Of a DNA stretch of 64,000 nucleotides, positions 54,661 through 63,227 are shown one piece after another. Positions within the stretch are counted from its first letter, which is position 1, and each line of letters starts with the position of its first letter. This DNA is from Variovorax sp. KK3 (GTDB lineage Bacteria > Pseudomonadota > Gammaproteobacteria > Burkholderiales > Burkholderiaceae_C), in NCBI RefSeq assembly GCF_001984055.1, contig NZ_LYVO01000021.1, positions 30,442 through 94,441 of the forward strand, given 5' to 3'. The position numbers and the translations under genes are program-made. Below the pieces are notes generated by a model that was not told where the DNA came from, did no database searches, and saw only the letters and a list, made by a program, of their open reading frames with translations.

Positions 54661-55722
54661 ATGAGCACCGGCATCGAACTCCGCAACATCACCAAGCGCT
54701 ACGGCAGCGACGCCGACGCGCCGCTGGCCGTCAAGGGCATCAGCTTCGAGGTGCCGGCCGGCACGCTGACGACCATCCTCGGCCCGTCCGGCTGCGGCAA
54801 GACGACGACGCTGCGGATGATCGCGGGCCTGGAGTCGCCGACCTCCGGCGCCATCGTCATGGGCGGGCGCGACGTTACGACGCTCGGGCCGGCCGAGCGC
54901 AACGTGAGCATGATGTTCCAGAGCTATGCGCTGTTCCCGCACATGAACGTGGTCGACAACGTGGCCTACGGGCCCCGCATGAGCGGCCTGAAGCGAGAGG
55001 AAGCACGGGCGCGTGCGCGCGACGCGCTGCGCGGCGTGGGCCTGGCCGATTTCGACGAACGGCTGCCCAGCGAACTGTCCGGCGGGCAGCAGCAGCGCGT
55101 GGCGCTGGCGCGCGCGCTCGTGCTCGAGCCCGCGGTGCTGCTCTTCGACGAGCCGCTGTCGAACCTCGACGCCCGCCTGCGGCGCGAGATGCGCGAGGAG
55201 ATCCGCAGCCTGCAGCAGCGGCTGCGCCTGACGGTCGCCTACGTCACCCACGACCAGAGCGAGGCGCTGGCCGTCAGCGACCAGATCATCGTCATGAACG
55301 ACGGCGTGATCGCCCAGTGCGGCACGCCGCAGCAGATGTACGGCCAGCCCGAAAGCGAGTTCGTCGCCGGCTTCATGGGCGAGGCGATGGTCTTTCCGGC
55401 GCTGGCGCATGCGGACGGCCGGGTCGACATGGGGCCGTTGGCCCTGCCTTCCCGTCCGGGCGTGCCGGCCGGGATCGTCAAGGTCGCCGTGCGGCCCGAG
55501 GCCTGGCTCATCGGATCGGCGGTGGGGCTCGACGCAACGGTGAGCAAGCTGGCGTACCTGGGGAGCTACTACGAGTACGTCTTCGAGACGGCGCTGGGCT
55601 TCGTCCTCGTCATCTCCGCGGACATCGCGCGCCCGCTGGCCCTCGGCACCCGCACCACCTTGTCGCTGGGCCACCAGGGGGTGTCGATCGTGCCGGCGGA
55701 CGAGGGGGCGCGCAGCACGTGA
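54661..55722 (+). CDS. ABC transporter ATP-binding protein, Fe3+/spermidine type (FbpC/PotA-like)
   Basis: A 353-residue ATPase. Walker A is GPSGCGKTTT near residue 41, the signature LSGGQQQRVALARAL near 139, Walker B AVLLFDEPLSNLDARL near 158 and the switch His in VTHDQSEAL near 196. The C-terminal TOBE-like domain is about 240-350. It forms the engine of the importer encoded by the two genes before it, 16 bases after the permease. Convergent with ssb. Confidence 0.93.
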   Translation: MSTGIELRNITKRYGSDADAPLAVKGISFEVPAGTLTTILGPSGCGKTTTLRMIAGLESPTSGAIVMGGRDVTTLGPAERNVSMMFQSYALFPHMNVVDNVAYGPRMSGLKREEARARARDALRGVGLADFDERLPSELSGGQQQRVALARALVLEPAVLLFDEPLSNLDARLRREMREEIRSLQQRLRLTVAYVTHDQSEALAVSDQIIVMNDGVIAQCGTPQQMYGQPESEFVAGFMGEAMVFPALAHADGRVDMGPLALPSRPGVPAGIVKVAVRPEAWLIGSAVGLDATVSKLAYLGSYYEYVFETALGFVLVISADIARPLALGTRTTLSLGHQGVSIVPADEGARST

Positions 55723-55756
55723 AAACGCGCCGGGGCTTGGGGCCGACCGGCGCGTT
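55722..55756 (-). terminator. Terminator downstream of ssb
   Basis: Ten-base perfect arms AACGCGCCGG (55724-55733) and CCGGCGCGTT (55747-55756) enclose a 13-base loop. On the minus strand the stem is followed by TTTTC-like sequence. It lies in the 55-base gap between convergent fbpC-like and ssb ends and overlaps the last base of the ATPase gene. Confidence 0.7.
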
Positions 55757-55777
55757 CGCGGAGAGGGAAGGCGCTTC

Positions 55778-56299
55778 TCAGAAGGGAATGTCGTCGTCCA
55801 TGTCGTCGAAGCCCGACGAGGACTTGGCCGGTGCCTGGCGCGGTGCCGGCGCCGGTGCGCGCGGCGCCGCGGCCGGCGCGCGCGAGTAACCGCCGCCGCC
55901 GCCACCGCCGTAGCCACCACCACCGTAGCCGCCGTCGTCGTCACCCGACGGTGCGCCCTGGCCCTGGCGGCTGCCCAGCATCTGCATCTGGTCGACACGG
56001 ATGTCGGTCGCGTACTTTTCGACGCCATCCTTGTCGGTGTACTTGCGCGTGCGGATCTGGCCTTCGACGTAGATCTGCGAGCCCTTGCGCAGGTACTGCG
56101 CGGCGATCTCGGCCAGGCGGCCGTTGAACACCAGGCGGTGCCATTCGGTGGCCTCGCGCATCTCGCCGCTTTGCTTGTCCTTCCACTTGTCGGTGGTGGC
56201 GATGGTCACGTTGCACACCTGGTCGCCGCTCGGGAAGGTACGGGTTTCGGGATCGCGGCCGAGGTTGCCGACGAGGATGACTTTGTTGACCGATGCCAT
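55778..56299 (-). CDS. ssb: Single-stranded DNA-binding protein
   Basis: A 173-residue SSB. The OB-fold covers residues 1-110 ([56 protein letters not shown]). A Gly-rich linker (about 117-160) then leads to the acidic tip DDMDDDIPF, the interaction site for replication and repair proteins. The ATG at 56299 gives the family start. Its 262-base upstream region is shared with the divergent PAS-AraC gene; I see no clear LexA box there. Confidence 0.97.
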   Translation of the reverse strand: MASVNKVILVGNLGRDPETRTFPSGDQVCNVTIATTDKWKDKQSGEMREATEWHRLVFNGRLAEIAAQYLRKGSQIYVEGQIRTRKYTDKDGVEKYATDIRVDQMQMLGSRQGQGAPSGDDDGGYGGGGYGGGGGGGYSRAPAAAPRAPAPAPRQAPAKSSSGFDDMDDDIPF

Positions 56300-56560
56300 G
56301 GAAGCCCCTGAGATGGTGAGAGGTGGATAGATTTTGCCGTGGGGTCGAAGAGTTTTGCCGGGTTCGGACACCCGAAAGGCAATCTGTTTGCCGCGGCGCG
56401 CCAACCCTCGAAACGAACACGGACGGTGATTCGGGCAAGTCTAACCGTCAAAACCCGCCGCTTCAGCCCCCGGGAAACCGTGGCTTCGCACCACCCTGGC
56501 CGGGCGGCGACCCGGCGCGCCACAATGGGCGGGCTGGAAATCAGAGAGCGAGGAAAGCGA

Positions 56561-57292
56561 ATGCGACTGGACGGGTTGGTGCAAGGCTGGCTCACGCGCA
56601 CGCCCGGACTGATCGAAACCCTGTTCGACCGGCTGCCCGACGTGCTCTTCTACGTGAAGGACCAGCAGGGGCTATACCTCTGGGCGAACCAGACGCTGAT
56701 CGACCGCGCCGGCCTGCTGGGCGTCGACAGCGTTGTCGGCAAGACGGCCGATCAGCTGTTTCCGGCCTCGGGCCTGAGCACGGTGGCACAAGACCTGGAA
56801 GTGATCGAGACCGGACGCCCGATCCTCGAACTGCTGCGGCTCTACCAGACGAAGCGCGGCGATCGCTACTGGTGTCTCAGCTCCAAATTCCCGCTGCGCG
56901 ACGATGCCGAGCGCATCGTCGGCCTGGCCGGCCTGTCGCGCGACCTTCCTCGTCCGAACGAGCGGCATCAAAGCTATCGCCGGCTCAAGACCTTCCTCGA
57001 ATTCGTCGACCGGGGTCTCGACGGCTCCGTGCGGATCTCAGAGGCCGCCGAGCATGCGGCGGTGTCGATGGACACGCTGGGTCGCCTGGTCCACGAGGTC
57101 TTTCACGTCACGCCGAAGCAACTGCTCATGCAGAAGCGGGTCGACAAGGCCTGCAGGCTTCTGGAAGACACGTCGATGTCGATCACGGACATTTCGGCGG
57201 CATGCGGCTATGCCGACCACAGCGCGTTCTCGCGGCAGTTCAAGGTGGCGACCAACATGACGCCGGCGCAATACCGAAGCTTCCGGACATAG
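56561..57292 (+). CDS. PAS domain plus AraC-type transcriptional regulator
   Basis: A 243-residue regulator. Residues about 18-130 look like a PAS sensor (LPDVLFYVKDQQGLYLWANQ start and DRYWCLSSKFPLRDD strands), in place of the usual AraC cupin. Residues about 145-243 hold two helix-turn-helix motifs (ISEAAEHAAVSMDTLGRLVH and SITDISAACGYADHSAFSRQ) ending MTPAQYRSFRT. GCGAGGAAAGCGA before the ATG is a fair ribosome site. It lies 112 bases upstream of, and on the same strand as, the quinone-reductase/pxp operon and is a candidate regulator of it. Confidence 0.87.
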   Translation: MRLDGLVQGWLTRTPGLIETLFDRLPDVLFYVKDQQGLYLWANQTLIDRAGLLGVDSVVGKTADQLFPASGLSTVAQDLEVIETGRPILELLRLYQTKRGDRYWCLSSKFPLRDDAERIVGLAGLSRDLPRPNERHQSYRRLKTFLEFVDRGLDGSVRISEAAEHAAVSMDTLGRLVHEVFHVTPKQLLMQKRVDKACRLLEDTSMSITDISAACGYADHSAFSRQFKVATNMTPAQYRSFRT

Positions 57293-57404
57293 GCTGGGCG
57301 TCCGCGCGCTGCGCAGGCCTGCAACGCCGCACTGTGCAGAAAACCGCAACCGCCTGCGTTTCGGGTTCTATCGGCATCACGGGCCCGCGCGCACAATTTT
57401 CGGC

Positions 57405-58214
57405 ATGCACTGCCTCATCGTCCACGCGCATCCCGAACCCGCTTCCTTCAACGGCGCATTGAAAGATGTCGCCCGCAAAGCGCTGGAGCAGATGGGACAC
57501 ACCGTCGCCATCAGCGACCTCTACCGCATGGGCTGGAACCCGGCCCTGGGCGCAGCGGACTTCGGCGACCGTGCCGATGCCGACTACCTCGACCTTTCCC
57601 GCGAACAGGAGCATGCCTTCGCCCGGGGCGGACAAGCCGCCGACGTGCTGGCGGAACAGGCCAAGGTGGCGGCCGCCGATCTGGTGATCTTCCAGTTTCC
57701 GGTCTGGTGGTTCTCGATGCCCGCCATCCTCAAGGGATGGGTCGACCGCGTCTTCAGCCGCGGCTTCGCATACTCGTCGGGACGCAAGTACGAGAGCGGG
57801 CACTTCAAAGGCAAGCGCGCGATGCTGTGCCTGACGACCGGAACGGCGTCGACCCTGTACGAGCCGAACGGCATCGACGGCGATCTTCATCACGTGCTCT
57901 GGCCCATCCACAACGGCATCCTCGGCTACACCGGCTTCACCGTGCTGCCGCCCTTCGCGGCATGGATGCCCGCGCGCGTATCGGCGCAGGCGAGACAGGA
58001 CTATCTCGATGCCTTCGTGGAGCGCTTGCGCAACATCGAATCCACCGAGCCGCTTTTCTTCCACCCCTGGCGCGACTACGACGAATCGCAACGCCTCAAG
58101 CCGGGCGTGGCGGCGCGCTCGGGCGTGCAGTGGAATCCTTCCGCGGCGGAAAGCTTCGAGGCATCTGCTGCGCGACATGCGCGAGGACAAACCCTGCCTG
58201 CCACGACCGCCTGA
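57405..58214 (+). CDS. NAD(P)H quinone oxidoreductase-like flavoprotein (NQO1/MdaB type)
   Basis: A 269-residue flavodoxin-fold protein: CLIVHAHPEPASFNGAL at the start, then FQFPVWWFSMPAILKGWVDR near residue 102 and FSRGFAYSSGRKYESG near 121, as in the NQO1/MdaB family that uses two-electron reduction of quinones or imines with NAD(P)H. TTTCGGC precedes the ATG. It begins a run of seven genes on one strand reaching to pxpC; the next gene follows after 41 bases. Its electron-transfer role in the pathway is unknown. Confidence 0.85.
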   Translation: MHCLIVHAHPEPASFNGALKDVARKALEQMGHTVAISDLYRMGWNPALGAADFGDRADADYLDLSREQEHAFARGGQAADVLAEQAKVAAADLVIFQFPVWWFSMPAILKGWVDRVFSRGFAYSSGRKYESGHFKGKRAMLCLTTGTASTLYEPNGIDGDLHHVLWPIHNGILGYTGFTVLPPFAAWMPARVSAQARQDYLDAFVERLRNIESTEPLFFHPWRDYDESQRLKPGVAARSGVQWNPSAAESFEASAARHARGQTLPATTA

Positions 58215-58255
58215 ACGGTCCGACCTCGACCCATTCATCTCCCAGGTGATCGACC

Positions 58256-59437
58256 ATGTCTTCCACAACTACAAGCTCCGAGCGAGTCGTCATCGTCGGC
58301 GGCGCCATCATGGGCAGCTTCGGCGCCTGGTCATTGCGCAAGGCGGGCTTCGCCGGATCGATCACCGTCGTCGAGAAAGACTCGACGTACCAGTTCTCTT
58401 CGACGGCGCTATCGGCCGCGTCGATCCGCACCCAATTCGGAACGCCGACGAACATCCAGATGAGCTTGTTCGCAGCCGAGATGTTTCGCAACATCAAGGC
58501 GGTCTTCGGCGATGACGTCGACATCGGCTACCAGGAAAAGGGCTACCTGATCCTCGGCAGGCACGACCAGATCGCAGAGCGCATGGAGGCGGCCCGCATG
58601 CAGCGCAGTCACGGCGCCGACGTGCGGGTGCTCGACCCGTCGGAACTCGGCGAACGCTTTCCCGGCATCCGCTTCGACGACGTGGGCATCGGTACGTTCG
58701 GCCTTCAGCACGAAGGCTGGTTCGACGCGTGGAGCCTGCTGTCGGCGGTGCGGCGGGCAGCGCGCCAACTGGACGTGCGCTACACGGAAACCGCGGTCAC
58801 CGGCTTCCGGACGCAGGGCGACAGGGTGACGGGCGTGGACCTGGCCGGCGGCGACATGCTGGAGTGCGACCACTGTGTGCTGGCTGCGGGTGCGCTGTCC
58901 GGCCGGCTGGCGGCATCGCTGGGCATCGCGCTTCCGGTCGTGCCGAAGAAACGCACGGTTTTCTCTTTCAAGACGCCGTTTCGGTTGAAGAACTTTCCGA
59001 TGCTCTTCGATGCGAGCGGCATCTGGGTCCGCCCCGAGGGTGAAGGCTACATCGGTGGCATCCAGCCACCGGACGCCATGGACATCGACGCCGACGGCGA
59101 CTTCGAGCCGCACCATGACCTGATGGAAGAAGTGTTCTGGCCGCTGCTGGCCCACCGCATTCCTGCCATGGAAGAGCTGCGGCTGAACCGGGCCTGGGCA
59201 GGCCACTACGAGGTCAACACCCTGGACCACAACGGCGTGGTCGGCGCGCATGACGAACTGCGCAACCTGATCTTTGCGACGGGGTTCTCGGGCCACGGCG
59301 TCATGCATGCGCCGGCCGTGGGGCGCGGCGTCGCCGAACTGATCGTCGCCGGCGCTTTCCAGTCCATCGACATGACGCCCTTGGGTTGGGCGCGCATCCG
59401 CAGCTCGACGCCTTTGGTCGAGTCCATCGTTTATTGA
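58256..59437 (+). CDS. FAD-dependent oxidoreductase (DAO/DadA-like)
   Basis: A 393-residue flavoprotein. The FAD-binding loop is VVIVGGAIMGSFGAWSL near residue 11, where the first Gly of GxGxxG is preserved but the motif reads GGAIMG. DAO-type marks follow: FSSTALSAASIRTQF near residue 47, and C-terminal GVVGAHDELRNLIFATGFSGHG near 320. Family enzymes oxidise secondary or tertiary amines or amino acids. In this operon it may oxidise a cyclic amine or N-substituted amino acid to an imine or ketone. Confidence 0.87.
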   Translation: MSSTTTSSERVVIVGGAIMGSFGAWSLRKAGFAGSITVVEKDSTYQFSSTALSAASIRTQFGTPTNIQMSLFAAEMFRNIKAVFGDDVDIGYQEKGYLILGRHDQIAERMEAARMQRSHGADVRVLDPSELGERFPGIRFDDVGIGTFGLQHEGWFDAWSLLSAVRRAARQLDVRYTETAVTGFRTQGDRVTGVDLAGGDMLECDHCVLAAGALSGRLAASLGIALPVVPKKRTVFSFKTPFRLKNFPMLFDASGIWVRPEGEGYIGGIQPPDAMDIDADGDFEPHHDLMEEVFWPLLAHRIPAMEELRLNRAWAGHYEVNTLDHNGVVGAHDELRNLIFATGFSGHGVMHAPAVGRGVAELIVAGAFQSIDMTPLGWARIRSSTPLVESIVY

Positions 59438-59449
59438 AAGGGTTTCCAG

Positions 59450-60223
59450 ATGAAGCTTGAAAACAGAGTGGCGGTCGTGACGGGCGCCGCGCGCGGCATC
59501 GGCCGCGCGACGGCAGAGCGTCTTCTGAGCGAAGGGGCCAAGGTGGTGATCTCGGACATCGACGAGCAGACCTTGCTGAAGACGGCGGGCGAGATCGGCA
59601 CGGCGGGCAAGCTGCTGGCCGTGCGTGCGGACGTGTCCGTCAAGAGCGAGGTGGTCGCGCTGGTGGCGGAGGCCGTCAGGCACTTCGGCGCCATCGACAT
59701 CATGGTGAACAACGCCGGCATCGCACCGGTGGTCGAGTTCCTGGACGTCACCGAGGACATCCTCGACCGCGTGCTGGACGTCAACCTCAAGGGCGCCTTC
59801 TACGGCACCCAGGCAGCCGGCCGCGAGATGATCCGCCGCGGCAAGGGCGGCGTGATCATCAACATGTCGTCGATCAATTCCGGCCTCGCCAATCCCAACG
59901 TCGCGCCGTACGCCATCTCCAAAGGCGGCATGAACCAGGTCACGTCGACCGCGGCGGTGGCCTTCTCGCCGTACGACATCCGGGTCGTCGGCGTGGGGCC
60001 GGGCACCATCATGACCGACATGGTCGCCGGTGCCTTCGTCCAGAGCGCAGGCGATCATGCGATCCTGTCGCGCACGCCGCTGGGCCGCTACGGCCAGCCG
60101 TTCGAGATCGCGTCGGTGGTGGCCTTCCTGGCGAGCGACGATGCGTCGTACATCACGGGCGAAACCATGTACGTCGACGGTGGCCGCCGCGTACTGAACT
60201 ACGTCGTGCCGGTCAGGAGCTGA
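59450..60223 (+). CDS. SDR family oxidoreductase (pxp operon)
   Basis: A 257-residue short-chain dehydrogenase: GAARGIG near residue 12, NNAGIAPVVEF near 89, MSSINSGLANPNVAPYAISK with catalytic Tyr/Lys (YAISK) near 155, and IMTDMVAGAF after it. Asp at the end of strand 2 (VISDIDEQ) suggests NAD(H). It follows the DadA-like gene after 12 bases and precedes the VOC gene by 3, so it clearly belongs to the operon. Substrate unknown. Confidence 0.91.
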   Translation: MKLENRVAVVTGAARGIGRATAERLLSEGAKVVISDIDEQTLLKTAGEIGTAGKLLAVRADVSVKSEVVALVAEAVRHFGAIDIMVNNAGIAPVVEFLDVTEDILDRVLDVNLKGAFYGTQAAGREMIRRGKGGVIINMSSINSGLANPNVAPYAISKGGMNQVTSTAAVAFSPYDIRVVGVGPGTIMTDMVAGAFVQSAGDHAILSRTPLGRYGQPFEIASVVAFLASDDASYITGETMYVDGGRRVLNYVVPVRS

Positions 60224-60226
60224 CAG

Positions 60227-60679
60227 ATGACCACCCTGTTCGACAAGCTTCACCACATCTGCATCGTCGTGCACGACATCGACAAGTCGCAGGCCTACTA
60301 CGAATCCATCGGCGTGGGCCCCTGGACGGCCTACCCGCCGCTGGCCGAGTACAAAGAGCTGAACGTTCCGAGCAAGGAAGGCTTTCTCACGCTCAAGTAC
60401 CGGGTGTGCAACCTGCCGAACGTGCAGATCCAGTTGTGCGAGCCCAGCGACGCGCCGTCGCCCCAGCGCATTCACCTGAACACCAAGGGCGAAGGCGTTT
60501 TCCACATCGGCTTCGAGGTGCCGGACGCCGATGCCGCGCAGGCCGAGGCCGGGGCGCTGGGCCTGTCCGTCGCGATGCACGGCCGCCGTGCGAACCGCAC
60601 CGGCTTCGACTACTACGACTCGGTGGAAGGTGCGGGCGTGACGCTGCTGACGCGCGCCACCAACCTGCCCGGCAAGTGA
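60227..60679 (+). CDS. VOC family protein (methylmalonyl-CoA epimerase-like)
   Basis: A 150-residue protein of two VOC modules: KLHHICIVVHDIDKSQAYYE near residue 7 and EGVFHIGFEVPDADAAQAEA near 89. Metal-binding candidates are His9, Gln69/Glu-type at QIQLCEPSD, His93 and Glu of YYDSVEGAG. It resembles the methylmalonyl-CoA epimerase/glyoxalase-4 group, suggesting an isomerase or racemase step. Three bases after the SDR stop. Confidence 0.82.
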   Translation: MTTLFDKLHHICIVVHDIDKSQAYYESIGVGPWTAYPPLAEYKELNVPSKEGFLTLKYRVCNLPNVQIQLCEPSDAPSPQRIHLNTKGEGVFHIGFEVPDADAAQAEAGALGLSVAMHGRRANRTGFDYYDSVEGAGVTLLTRATNLPGK

Positions 60680-60701
60680 ACGACGCGACAACGAGGCCGC
60701 C

Positions 60702-61460
60702 ATGCGCATCGATCTGAATTCCGATCTCGGTGAAGGCTACGGACCCTGGGTCATGGGCAACGACGCACGGATCCTCGACAGCGTCACCAGTGCGAACATC
60801 GCCTGCGGTGGCCATGCGGGCGACCCCGAGACCATGTACCGAACGCTGCGGCTCGCGGCAGAGCGCGGCGTGACCGTCGGTGCGCACCCGGGCTACGCCG
60901 ATCGCGAGGGCTTCGGACGCCGGGTGATTCCGATGCAGCCGGCCGAGATCGGCCGCATGGTCGCGGCGCAGATCGGTGCGCTGATCGCCATGGCGGGCCT
61001 CGCGGGCAGTCGCGTGCGCTATGTCAAGCCGCATGGCGCGCTCGGCAATCTTGCAGCAGCGGATGCGGCCGTTGCCCAGGCCATCGTCTCGGCGGTCCAC
61101 ACGGTCGATCCGTCGCTCGCCATCCTCGCCATTTCCGGCACGCGCCTCGAAGCCGTTGCGCGTGAAGCGGGTCTGGCCGTGTTTTCGGAGATCTTTGCCG
61201 ATCGCGCGTACCTGCCCGATGGCCAACTGATGCCGCGCAACCGTCCGGGCGCGGTGTTGCACGACGCGAAGGAAGCAGCGGACCGGCTGATCGGCTACCT
61301 CGCCAGCGGAAGAATGCCCGTGCAGGGCGCAGAGCCCATCGACCTGAAGGCCCATTCGATCTGCGTGCACGGCGACAGCCCGGAGGCCGTCGAGATGGCT
61401 CGCACCGTCAGGATGCGCCTCGAAGCCGAAGGGGTGGTGCTGGCCCCGTTCCTCGGTTGA
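60702..61460 (+). CDS. pxpA: 5-oxoprolinase subunit A (LamB/YcsF family)
   Basis: A 252-residue TIM-barrel-like protein of the PxpABC lactamase: MRIDLNSDLGEGYG start, TSANIACGGHAGDP at 29-42, GAHPGYADREGFGRR at 60-74, VKPHGALGN at 108-116 and HSICVHGDSP near 218. PxpA is thought to carry the ring-opening step on 5-oxoproline with phosphorylation by the other subunits. Compared with the consensus I recall, residues 37 (Gly for Phe), 115 (Gly for Tyr) and 218 (His for Asp) differ. It lies 22 bases after the VOC gene and four before pxpB. Confidence 0.9.
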   Translation: MRIDLNSDLGEGYGPWVMGNDARILDSVTSANIACGGHAGDPETMYRTLRLAAERGVTVGAHPGYADREGFGRRVIPMQPAEIGRMVAAQIGALIAMAGLAGSRVRYVKPHGALGNLAAADAAVAQAIVSAVHTVDPSLAILAISGTRLEAVAREAGLAVFSEIFADRAYLPDGQLMPRNRPGAVLHDAKEAADRLIGYLASGRMPVQGAEPIDLKAHSICVHGDSPEAVEMARTVRMRLEAEGVVLAPFLG

Positions 61461-61464
61461 CCCG

Positions 61465-62187
61465 ATGGCGGAAGGCAGCGAGGTGTCTGCACCAGGCTGG
61501 CCCCGATACGTCCCGGTCGCGGACCATGCGCTGCTCGTGTCCTTCGGCGATGCGATCAGCGACCCGACCAGCGCGGCGGTGCTCGGCCTGGACCGCGCCC
61601 TGGCGCAGTCGCCGCCCGAAGGACTGCTCGAATGCATCCCGGCGTTGGTCAATCTGCTGATCGAGTTCGATCCGCTGGTCACCGACCATGTCCGCATCCA
61701 GGAGGCCGTGGAACGCCTTCGCCGTTTGCCATCGCCTGATGCGAGCACAGTAGCGACGCGCGAGGTCGAGGTTTGCTACGAGGGCGACTTCGCGCCCGAC
61801 ATCGCAGCGGTGGCGCAGGCATCGGGCCTGACGGTCGACGAGGTCATCCATCACCACTTGCACGGCACCTACCAGGTGCGCATGTACGGGTTCGCGCCCG
61901 GGTATGCGTACATGGCTGGCGTGCCGACGGAAATCCATGTGCCGCGCAAGGCCGCGGCGGTGCGCGACATCGCCGCCGGCAGCGTGCTCATCGCCGGCAC
62001 CCAGTGCCTGGTGACGACGCTCAAGATGCCCACCGGCTGGTCGATCATCGGGCGCTCGCCCACGGCCATCCTGACGCGCGACGAGCGTGCCACGACGCCG
62101 GTGCTCTTCGACGTGGGCGACCGGGTGCTGTTCAAGCGCATCAGCCTACCGCAGTACGAAGCGCGCCGCGCGCTGACCATGCCATGA
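61465..62187 (+). CDS. pxpB: 5-oxoprolinase subunit B (KipI/allophanate hydrolase subunit 1 family)
   Basis: A 240-residue protein. It has YVPVADHALLVSFGDAISD near residue 15, GFAPGYAYMAGVP near 142 and PTGWSIIGRSP near 190. These match the PxpB/KipI family, which together with PxpC binds and activates substrate with ATP. The segment around IAGTQCLVTTLKMP differs from the usual IAGxQTxIYPxxSPGG, so it belongs to a subfamily. Ends overlapping the pxpC start (ATGA). Confidence 0.9.
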   Translation: MAEGSEVSAPGWPRYVPVADHALLVSFGDAISDPTSAAVLGLDRALAQSPPEGLLECIPALVNLLIEFDPLVTDHVRIQEAVERLRRLPSPDASTVATREVEVCYEGDFAPDIAAVAQASGLTVDEVIHHHLHGTYQVRMYGFAPGYAYMAGVPTEIHVPRKAAAVRDIAAGSVLIAGTQCLVTTLKMPTGWSIIGRSPTAILTRDERATTPVLFDVGDRVLFKRISLPQYEARRALTMP

Positions 62188-63188
62188 GCGACGCCACGTT
62201 GCGCATCACGGCTTGCGGACCACTGGTTTCCTACCAGGACGGTGGGCGTTCCGGCATGTCGAGGTTCGGCGTGCCGGCTTCGGGGCCGATGGATCGGCTC
62301 GCGCATGCGGCTGCCCATGCGGCCTTGGGGAATCTCGAAGGCTCGACGGCCATCGAGGTTTCCACCGGCGGCCTCGAACTGGTGTGCGAGTCGGGCGAAG
62401 TCACCTGCAGCATCGCGGGTGGCGGCTTTCAGGTCGTGCATGAAGGCATGCGAACCCAGTCCTGGTGCGTGCGCACCCTGCGGGCTGGTGACACGCTGGC
62501 CATTCGCCCGGGCGCCTGGGGAAGCTGGGCCTATCTGGCGTTCTGCGGCGAGGTGCTGTGCAGGACGTGGGCGGGGCGAAGCGCCACGCACACGACGTCC
62601 GGGCTCGGTGGCGGCACGCTGTCGGCAGGCGACGCGGTGGTGCTGCGCCATCCAAGGGTGTCGGAGGAGCGTGAGGGGCCTCTTCCGGTTCCGGAGTTCG
62701 CGTACGCGCGCAAGGGTGTTCGCGTGGTGATGGGGCCGCAGACCGAAGCATTCGCCGCCGGGTCGGAGGCCTTGTTCCTGGGCCATGACTTCACGGTCAC
62801 GCCGGCCTTCGATCGCATGGGCATGCGGCTCGCCGGCCCCACCTTGGCGTTGAACGATGCGTTGTCGATCCCATCCGAGCCGATCGTGCGGGGATCGATC
62901 CAGGTGGCCGGCGATGGCGTCGCGTCCGTTCTCTCGGCCGATCATCAGACCACCGGCGGGTACCCGAAGATCGCCACGATCATCGACGCAGACCTCGATT
63001 CGGTGGCTCAGCTTCGTCCGCGAGACGGCCTGCGCTTCTGCGCCGTGTCGGCATCGGAGGCCATCCTGATCCGGCGATCGGAAGCGCCGGCCAGACGACG
63101 CTACCTCGAACAGATCGCGGTGCCGCAAGGCGACCTGCAGACCCGGTTGATGCGGGACAACCTGATCAGCGGCGTCCTCTTCAGCTAG
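62184..63188 (+). CDS. pxpC: 5-oxoprolinase subunit C (KipA/allophanate hydrolase subunit 2 family)
   Basis: A 334-residue biotin-independent carboxylase-like protein: GPLVSYQDGGRSGMSRFGVP near residue 12, GPMDRLAHAAAHAALGN near 34, and RMGMRLAGPTLAL near 212 with HQTTGGYPKIATII near 253. This is the usual PxpC/KipA layout. With PxpA and PxpB it would hydrolyse 5-oxoproline (or a related lactam) to an amino acid using ATP. The ATG overlaps the pxpB stop by four bases. Last gene of the operon. Confidence 0.9.
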   Translation: MSDATLRITACGPLVSYQDGGRSGMSRFGVPASGPMDRLAHAAAHAALGNLEGSTAIEVSTGGLELVCESGEVTCSIAGGGFQVVHEGMRTQSWCVRTLRAGDTLAIRPGAWGSWAYLAFCGEVLCRTWAGRSATHTTSGLGGGTLSAGDAVVLRHPRVSEEREGPLPVPEFAYARKGVRVVMGPQTEAFAAGSEALFLGHDFTVTPAFDRMGMRLAGPTLALNDALSIPSEPIVRGSIQVAGDGVASVLSADHQTTGGYPKIATIIDADLDSVAQLRPRDGLRFCAVSASEAILIRRSEAPARRRYLEQIAVPQGDLQTRLMRDNLISGVLFS

Positions 63189-63227
63189 CGGCGAAGGCTG
63201 CGGGCGCTGCGACAATGCGCCGCAGCG

